The position numbers and the translations under genes were made by a program. Positions 1 through 4,127 of a DNA stretch of 5,586 nucleotides are shown here, in pieces. Source of the DNA: Candidatus Hydrogenedentota bacterium (GTDB taxonomy: Bacteria > Hydrogenedentota > Hydrogenedentia > Hydrogenedentales > SLHB01); contig SKRY01000054.1 in the NCBI GenBank assembly GCA_007118235.1, positions 1-5,586 on the forward strand, read 5' to 3'. The first letter of the stretch is position 1, and every line of letters begins with the position of its first letter. A model generated the notes under the pieces. That model was not told the origin of the DNA and ran no database searches. It saw nothing but the letters and a program-made list of their open reading frames with translations.

Positions 1-351
1 GACGTCAACCCGTTGACCCACCACCTCCAACCGCATATTGTCAATATCGAAGTCATCCGGTAACACTCGGACATTGTGGATGGCGTCCCGGGGAATGGCC
101 ATGGTCCGCTTTTCCTCGTCAACCAGAGCAGGAAGAAGACCACCCGTGGCTGTATCCCGGTGGACAATCTTGAGGCCTTTCACCGCCGTTTGACTATGGG
201 AAGACAACTTTCTACGAAAAATAAATATACCTTTCCCTTCAACTAGAAGCCAGTTCTCGCTGAACTCAAGCACCTTTCCAATAAACACCCACGACGGTTG
301 TTCGACATACTCCCGTTGACCGCGAACGCGAACCATCTTTCCCTTGAGCAT
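1..351 (-). CDS. Unrecognised small beta-rich protein, C-terminus cut by window edge
   Basis: An open frame runs from an ATG at 351-349 to the left edge, giving 117 codons without a stop; the C-terminus lies outside the window. The protein begins MLKGKMVRVRGQREYVEQ and I do not recognise the family. It alternates hydrophobic and polar residues as in beta strands (for example VFIGKVLEFSENWLLVEGKG, about residues 28-47, then IFIFRR). A conserved-looking stretch, AIPRDAIHNVRVLPDDFDID, follows near residue 84. No signal peptide, membrane segment or cysteine motif is visible. The strand pattern could fit a small beta-barrel (Sm-like or SH3-like), but that is only an impression. The start is supported by AGGAG six bases upstream. 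GC is about 51% by hand count, clearly lower than the cyclase upstream, with codons such as AGA, CTA and ATA. The 131-bp gap after the cyclase and a candidate promoter suggest separate transcription. The gene call is fairly sure; the function is unknown. Confidence 0.75.
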   Translation of the reverse strand, partial: MLKGKMVRVRGQREYVEQPSWVFIGKVLEFSENWLLVEGKGIFIFRRKLSSHSQTAVKGLKIVHRDTATGGLLPALVDEEKRTMAIPRDAIHNVRVLPDDFDIDNMRLEVVGQRVDV

Positions 352-357
352 ATGTTT

Positions 358-362
358 CTCCT
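358..362 (-). promoter_or_regulatory. Ribosome binding site of the left-edge gene
   Basis: The minus strand reads AGGAG followed by AAACAT and then ATG at 351. This is a near-consensus Shine-Dalgarno at six-base spacing. It is the main evidence that the open frame at the left edge is a real gene and that translation starts at this ATG. Confidence 0.75.
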
Positions 363-430
363 ATTAGAGTTATTCTTTTGCCAGGATAGCCCGCAAGCGC
401 ATGGAGGTCATCCCGCCATACGGTTTGAAA

Positions 431-458
431 CTTATAGCATATTCGTGCTCTCTAATAA
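431..458 (-). promoter_or_regulatory. Candidate extended -10 promoter for the left-edge gene
   Basis: On the minus strand a TGC-TATAAG element (439-431) matches the extended -10 form, with five of six bases of TATAAT. A weak -35-like TTATTA (458-453) lies 16 bases upstream. The element sits in a gap where one 60-base stretch (421-480) is only 37% GC by count, and it would give a leader of roughly 70 nt before the AGGAG-ATG start. A short inverted repeat, GTGCT-N10-AGCAC (445-464), overlaps the -35 side and could be an operator or merely chance. The assignment assumes sigma70-like recognition. Confidence 0.4.
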
Positions 459-482
459 TAGCACACTGTTCTCAATCATGCT

Positions 483-2090
483 TCATCCGGGTGTATCGCG
501 AGCCGCGCAACGCAGGATCTCGAAGGCGCGGATGGTCCGGCTCTTTCCTTTCAAGAAACAGGTCCCGATAGGCCGGGCGTCCACGCGCTCCCGAACGAGT
601 TCGTACGTGGCTTCATCCACTACCACGCGATTCGTCTCGGCTTGATCGCACAGACGGCGGGCGATGTTCACGCGGTCTCCCGCCACGGTGTATTCCACTC
701 GTTCGGGCGCGCCCACGTAGCCCGCAACCACTTCGCCGGTGGCGATGCCGATGCCGATGTTGAACGGCGGAAGGCCCCGCTCGGCGCGGACGGCGTTAAG
801 TTCGGCGTTGACGCTTTGCATGCGCAGGGCCGAGCGCACGGCCCGCAGGGCGTCATCCTCGGCGGAGAACGGCGCTCCGAACACCGCCATGATCTCGTCG
901 CCAATGAACTTGTCCAGCGTACCCGATTCATCGAAGATGATGTCCGTCATGCGGGTGAAATGTTCGTTGAGCATTTCCACGAGCATCGTGGGCGCGAGTT
1001 CCTCGGCGATGGTGGTGAATCCCCGTACGTCGCAGAACAGGGTGGAGACCGTGCGTTTCTCTCCGCCGAGGGTAAGGGTTCCCGCGCTTTGCATCACCAT
1101 GTCCACGATAGCAGGCGAGAGAAACCGCCCGAGATTGGCGCGGGTCTTCTCGTTCTCGACGGCCGCCTCGTACAATCGCACGTTTTCGATGGCCATGGCC
1201 AACGGGGTGGCGAGGGCGGCGAAGAGTTCGAGGTCGTCCTCGCCGAAACGCCGGTCCGGTTGGCGTGTGTCCAGGTAGATGGACCCCAGCACGCGATCTT
1301 CGACGCGCAGGGGCGCGGCCATTGCGCTGACGATGAACTGTTGGATGATGCTGGTCTGCCCGCCGAATTCGCGGTCTCCCCGCGCATCCGCCACAAGCAC
1401 GGGGTTTCCGGTCGCGGCCGCCTTGCCCGCCACGCTCATGCTAGGACTGCTCGCCTTCAAGTCCTGGCCCATCTCCCGGGCGACCCGCACTTCGAGCGCG
1501 GCGTTGGGTTCCTTCCGCAACAAGAGGAAGCCCCGGTCGGCCTCCATCACCTCCACGGCGGTATCCAGCACGCCGATGAGCCGCTTGGAGAGGTCGAACT
1601 CCGAGGCCAGCACCTTGGTCGCTTCGTATAGGGCCGCAAGGCGCCGGTAGGTTTGACTCAGCGCTTGGAGGCCGGTATCCCCGGCCTCATCCGCGCCGCG
1701 CCGCGCAAGCTTGCTCAGGGTATCGCGGCTCTCGCGCCAGCGTTCGCCGGAGAGATCGATGCTGGTCCCGGAATGGTCGATTTCATGGCCATGACCGCGG
1801 GCGGCATCAAGAAACCGCAGATAACATTTCGTCCCAAGCCAGATCTCGTCCTCATGGGCGAGATGATGCTCGCTCACGCGCTGCTGATTCACGTACGTGC
1901 CGTTCAAGCTGTCGAGATCGATCAACACATACCCCTCCCCGTTCGGGGTCAGCTTGGCGTGACGCCGGGAGACCTCGTGCGTTTTCAGCACCACGTCGTT
2001 GTCCTCGGCCCGGCCCAAGTGAATTTCCATGCCCGTGAGCGGAATGGTCAAAGGAGCCGCGCCGGGTTCTTCGATTATGAGAAGCGCCAT
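483..2090 (-). CDS. FHA-GAF-class III nucleotidyl cyclase (predicted adenylate cyclase)
   Basis: A complete 535-residue protein predicted to make cAMP from ATP in the cytoplasm; no signal peptide or membrane segment is visible. An FHA domain (about residues 5-95) keeps G26-R27, the SRRH motif at 41-44 and N63-G64-T65, the phosphothreonine-binding signature. A helical linker follows, then a GAF domain (about 155-300, AMAAPLRVEDRVLGSIYLD), a short helix with FLSPAIVDMV, and a class III catalytic domain (about 345-530). Metal-binding D354 (LFCDVRGFT) and D398 (DKFIGDEIMAVFGAP), adenine-selecting K394 with T468 (VEYTVAGD), and transition-state residues N475 and R479 are all present. The K/T pair is the class IIIb adenylate cyclase pattern, not the Glu/Cys pattern of guanylate cyclases. 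Catalysis should need a homodimer. The chosen ATG lacks a clear Shine-Dalgarno; no better start is obvious because the FHA domain begins at once. No partner kinase is visible, so what FHA binds is unknown. Confidence 0.95.
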   Translation of the reverse strand: MALLIIEEPGAAPLTIPLTGMEIHLGRAEDNDVVLKTHEVSRRHAKLTPNGEGYVLIDLDSLNGTYVNQQRVSEHHLAHEDEIWLGTKCYLRFLDAARGHGHEIDHSGTSIDLSGERWRESRDTLSKLARRGADEAGDTGLQALSQTYRRLAALYEATKVLASEFDLSKRLIGVLDTAVEVMEADRGFLLLRKEPNAALEVRVAREMGQDLKASSPSMSVAGKAAATGNPVLVADARGDREFGGQTSIIQQFIVSAMAAPLRVEDRVLGSIYLDTRQPDRRFGEDDLELFAALATPLAMAIENVRLYEAAVENEKTRANLGRFLSPAIVDMVMQSAGTLTLGGEKRTVSTLFCDVRGFTTIAEELAPTMLVEMLNEHFTRMTDIIFDESGTLDKFIGDEIMAVFGAPFSAEDDALRAVRSALRMQSVNAELNAVRAERGLPPFNIGIGIATGEVVAGYVGAPERVEYTVAGDRVNIARRLCDQAETNRVVVDEATYELVRERVDARPIGTCFLKGKSRTIRAFEILRCAARDTPG

Positions 2091-2145
2091 GTCATGGGTG
2101 GGGGCATGAAGCCGCCTTTCCGTCCGATTTCTCCGCCGTGAGTGG

Positions 2146-2172
2146 ATTATTGCTCCGCGCCGCCTTTGTTAA
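2146..2172 (-). promoter_or_regulatory. Candidate promoter of the cyclase gene
   Basis: On the minus strand TTAACA (2172-2167, five of six bases of TTGACA) is separated by 15 bases from AATAAT (2151-2146, five of six of TATAAT). It would start transcription near 2140 and give a leader of about 50 nt to the cyclase ATG. The spacer is shorter than the usual 16-18, so strength is uncertain. The match stands out in an otherwise GC-rich stretch. Confidence 0.4.
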
Positions 2173-2282
2173 CCCAAGAGACGGGGCGGCGCGTTTCAGT
2201 GTACCCCATTGGGACCTCGAGAGGAAACGCCGCACTGAATTCAACACACGCCGCGCATGCGGAAAGACGAAGGCGGTTCCGC

Positions 2283-2300
2283 CCGGCGACTAGGCGCCGG
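2283..2300. repeat. GC-rich inverted repeat (6-bp stem, 6-base loop)
   Basis: CCGGCG and CGCCGG flank a six-base ACTAGG loop. The match is perfect but short, and such stems arise often by chance at this GC content. There is no T-run, so it is not a typical terminator. It lies upstream of the possible plus-strand -10 element, where a regulator site would be expected. Confidence 0.35.
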
Positions 2301-2326
2301 CGAGATGGCGCGCCACACCGGCATGG

Positions 2327-2343
2327 CGTATACTAGGAATACG
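2327..2343. promoter_or_regulatory. Possible -10 element overlapping a CGTAT-N7-ATACG inverted repeat
   Basis: TATACT (2329-2334) matches five of six bases of TATAAT on the plus strand, 70 bases before the DCC start. No good -35 is found at 16-18 bases upstream. The same bases belong to an inverted repeat, CGTAT-N7-ATACG, the geometry of a dimeric regulator site covering a -10. An activator-dependent or repressed promoter would explain both, but the repeat is only five bases per arm. Confidence 0.3.
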
Positions 2344-2374
2344 TACTTGCGCAGATTTGAGAGCTAGACCACCA

Positions 2375-2389
2375 CCGGCAAGAGGCCGG
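2375..2389 (+). repeat. Leader hairpin before the DCC gene
   Basis: CCGGC and GCCGG flank AAGAG, a five-base-pair GC-rich stem ending six bases before the Shine-Dalgarno. In the mRNA it could stabilise the 5' end or affect ribosome access. It is short enough to be chance. Confidence 0.3.
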
Positions 2390-2395
2390 AAGAAC

Positions 2396-2402
2396 GGAGG
2401 AG
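2396..2402 (+). promoter_or_regulatory. Ribosome binding site of the DCC gene
   Basis: GGAGGAG lies directly before the ATG at 2404, with only three bases between GGAGG and the start codon, closer than the usual five to nine. No later in-frame ATG would preserve the YDGECGLC motif near the N-terminus, so 2404 remains the best start despite the tight spacing. Confidence 0.6.
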
Positions 2403-2403
2403 C

Positions 2404-2823
2404 ATGACAACAAAGAACACGACAGCCACATTGATCTACGACGGAGAATGCGGCTTGTGCCAGAAGGCGGCCCGCTGGGTCAATTTCCAGGCGCGGCCTG
2501 GCGAGATTGAGACGTTGCCGTGTCAATCCGAGGAACGCAAGCAGCGCTTTCCCAACATGGACGAAGCGAAATGCCTGGAGGCCATGCAATTGGTCTTGTC
2601 CAACGGCGATGTGTATTCGGGGGAACAGGCTCTGCCACCTTTGTTCAAGCGAATGCGCGGGTGGCGATGGATGGCGGGCGTATTCAGCTTGCCCTTGGTG
2701 AACCGCGTCTCCCCTCCACTCTACCGCGCCATCGCCAATCACCGGCATAACCTCTCGGGCCTGTTCAAGCTCGGCCCGGGCAAACACGGGTGTGATTCCA
2801 AGGAGCAAGATTGCCACCTATAA
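2404..2823 (+). CDS. DCC-family (DUF393) putative thiol-disulfide oxidoreductase-like protein
   Basis: A 139-residue protein of the DUF393 family, named for the motif DxxCxxC. That motif is seen at D13, C16 and C19 within LIYDGECGLCQKAARW, just after the first strand, as in other members. The family features YSGEQALPPLF (71-81) and PPLYRAIANHRHNL (104-117) follow, and the length is normal for the family. Members are annotated as thiol-disulfide oxidoreductases because of a thioredoxin-like fold prediction, but their reaction and partner are poorly established. Further cysteines (C40, C57, C130, C137) occur, the last two in a hydrophilic tail GCDSKEQDCHL that may be specific to this protein. 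No signal peptide or membrane helix is visible, so it is probably cytoplasmic. It is the first gene of a likely two-gene operon with the glycoside hydrolase 42 bp downstream. Confidence 0.9.
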   Translation: MTTKNTTATLIYDGECGLCQKAARWVNFQARPGEIETLPCQSEERKQRFPNMDEAKCLEAMQLVLSNGDVYSGEQALPPLFKRMRGWRWMAGVFSLPLVNRVSPPLYRAIANHRHNLSGLFKLGPGKHGCDSKEQDCHL

Positions 2824-2852
2824 CCTGCGCATGGGAACCAGAAACCTAATCG

Positions 2853-2858
2853 AGGAGG
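2853..2858 (+). promoter_or_regulatory. Strong ribosome binding site of the glycoside hydrolase
   Basis: A perfect AGGAGG sits seven bases before the ATG at 2866. It fixes that start, placing a signal peptide at the N-terminus, and predicts efficient translation of the second cistron. No terminator and no convincing promoter is seen in the 42-bp gap after the DCC gene. Confidence 0.8.
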
Positions 2859-2865
2859 GCTTGTA

Positions 2866-3990
2866 ATGAAACAGGGTTGCCGTTTTGCAATGTGTATGGC
2901 TGGCATCCTACTAGTATGGACGGGGGCCGCCTCTCTTGAACCGATTGGGTTGAGCGAGGACGGCTCCGAGTTTGTCAAGATGGAATCCGGAGAACGCTTC
3001 TTCGCCTGGGGCTTCAACTACGACCGCCACCACGATGGACGGCTCATCGAGGACTACTGGCATGAGCAATGGGACACCATCGCTCAGGACTTCCAAAACA
3101 TGAAGGAACTCGGGGCCAATCTGGTCCGGATTCACCTTCAATTCGGCCGGTTCATGCCGGAACCCGGCGAGTTCAATGAGGCCAATCTGGACCAGCTCGC
3201 CCGTCTCGTGGGCCTTGCCGAGGATACCGGGCTTTACCTCAACCTCACGGGGCTCGCCTGTTACCACAAGCACGACGTCCCGGAGTGGTACGACGCGCTG
3301 GATGAAGCCGAACGCTGGGAAACGCAGGCCGCCTGGTGGAAGGCCGTGGCGGACGCCGCCGCCGGAAGTCCGGCGGTTTTCTGCTACAACCTTATGAACG
3401 AACCCATCCTCGCGGGCAGCAACGATCCCGATGAGTGGCTGCCTGGAGAGGGATTCGGCGGAAAACACTTCGTGCAGCGTATCACGCTCGACCTCGGCGA
3501 ACGCACCCGCCACGAAGTGGCCCGCGCATGGGTGGATACCTTGGCCGGGGCTATCCGGGAAGTGGACGAGAACGCCATGATCACCGTCGGCGCCATTCCA
3601 TGGGTATTTCACTTCGGCGGGGGCTCGCCCCTTTTCTATTCCGAGGAAGTAGGGGAAAATCTCGACTTCACCAGCGTGCATTTCTACCCGCAAAGTGGGG
3701 AGGTGGACGCGGCCGTGTCGGCGCTGGAGGTATACGACGTGGGGAAGCCGCTCGTGGTTGAGGAAACCTTCCCCCTGCGCTGCGACATTGACGAGTTGGC
3801 CGAGTTCTTTGAGCGTTCCATGCCCATCCTCGACGGGATCACCGGCTTCTTCTGGGGCGAAACCATCGAGGACCTGGAGGCGAAGGACCGGACCATCGGC
3901 GACGAGATGACCTTGCGCTGGCTCCGTCTTTTCCGGGACATGACGCCGGAGATGCAAGCCGCCGTCACGAACGGTGGGGAATCCAGATAG
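2866..3990 (+). CDS. Secreted GH5-like (clan GH-A) glycoside hydrolase
   Basis: A complete 374-residue exported enzyme. Residues 1-22 form a Sec signal peptide (MKQGCRF, hydrophobic core to WTGAA; likely cleavage near A22 or S23). The rest reads as one TIM-barrel domain. Seen motifs match clan GH-A/GH5: NYDRHH after strand 1, R88 in ANLVRIHL, LYLNLTGL, YNLMNEP with predicted acid/base E179, SVHFYP with H272 and Y274, KPLVVEETFP with predicted nucleophile E300 (aligned to the second Glu of the usual EEFG), and the strand-8 Trp W330 in GFFWGET. Both catalytic glutamates are present, so retaining hydrolysis of a beta-glycosidic bond is expected. The substrate (glucan, mannan or other) cannot be read from sequence. 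No carbohydrate-binding module or C-terminal anchor is attached. Location is periplasmic or extracellular. A convergent hairpin terminator lies 67 bp downstream. Confidence 0.88.
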   Translation: MKQGCRFAMCMAGILLVWTGAASLEPIGLSEDGSEFVKMESGERFFAWGFNYDRHHDGRLIEDYWHEQWDTIAQDFQNMKELGANLVRIHLQFGRFMPEPGEFNEANLDQLARLVGLAEDTGLYLNLTGLACYHKHDVPEWYDALDEAERWETQAAWWKAVADAAAGSPAVFCYNLMNEPILAGSNDPDEWLPGEGFGGKHFVQRITLDLGERTRHEVARAWVDTLAGAIREVDENAMITVGAIPWVFHFGGGSPLFYSEEVGENLDFTSVHFYPQSGEVDAAVSALEVYDVGKPLVVEETFPLRCDIDELAEFFERSMPILDGITGFFWGETIEDLEAKDRTIGDEMTLRWLRLFRDMTPEMQAAVTNGGESR

Positions 3991-4044
3991 CCTCAATACA
4001 GTGGGTCGAACCGAGCCCCGAATACGCGTTGCCATCCGATGTTT

Positions 4045-4110
4045 GAGACAAGAAACGCGCGGGAAGGCGCATCCCTTGGGACGCCGCCTTCCCGCGCTCG
4101 TGTCGGTTTT
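4045..4110. terminator. Bidirectional hairpin terminator between convergent genes
   Basis: A perfect 13-bp inverted repeat, GCGCGGGAAGGCG (4057-4069) and CGCCTTCCCGCGC (4085-4097), encloses 15 bases that can themselves fold through ATCCC-TT-GGGA. On the minus strand the stem runs directly into a T-rich tail (GTTTCTTGTCTC, 4056-4045). On the plus strand TTTT follows nine bases after the stem (4107-4110). Its place between the glycoside hydrolase stop (3990) and the LamG protein stop (4128) fits a shared terminator; the minus-strand tail is better placed, so it may act mainly on the LamG gene. Confidence 0.8.
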
Positions 4111-4127
4111 GTATTACGCGTCAGACG

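Larger units (their letters stand above)
2091..2403. other. Divergent intergenic region with promoters and short inverted repeats
   Basis: These 313 bp separate the cyclase (minus) from the DCC gene (plus) and must carry both promoters. No convincing gene is present: the only open frame here, a 64-codon plus-strand frame from 2142, lacks a Shine-Dalgarno and has a composition typical of chance GC-rich reading. The region holds a candidate cyclase promoter (2146-2172), a TATACT -10-like element for the plus strand (2329-2334) and hairpin-forming repeats at 2283-2300, 2327-2343 and 2375-2389. It also has a perfect 8-bp palindrome CGCATGCG (2254-2261) and a GGCGG-TT-CCGCC repeat (2272-2283). Confidence 0.6.

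Noticed and set aside
298..645. Plus-strand 115-codon open frame across the AT-rich gap
   Set aside because: It overlaps the start of the left-edge gene and the end of the cyclase, both better supported, and has no Shine-Dalgarno or domain pattern.
642..1631. Long plus-strand open frame (329 codons) antisense to the cyclase
   Set aside because: The opposite strand encodes a complete cyclase with every catalytic residue. The plus-strand frame has no RBS or family motif and is rich in His, Arg and Gly, as expected from antisense reading of GC-rich coding DNA.
2866..2940. Lipoprotein signal in the glycoside hydrolase (Cys at residue 10)
   Set aside because: The residues before the cysteine are F-A-M, which do not fit a lipobox, and the cysteine lies at the start of the hydrophobic core. 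An ordinary Sec cleavage near residue 22 fits better.
4000..4022. tRNA T-arm-like GGTTCGACC on the minus strand
   Set aside because: The bases on either side do not pair to form a T stem, and no anticodon arm or acceptor stem is found nearby.
2911..4035. Minus-strand open frame of 374 codons covering the glycoside hydrolase
   Set aside because: It has the same length as the real gene only by coincidence. It lacks recognisable motifs and an RBS, while the plus strand carries a signal peptide, AGGAGG and both catalytic glutamates.
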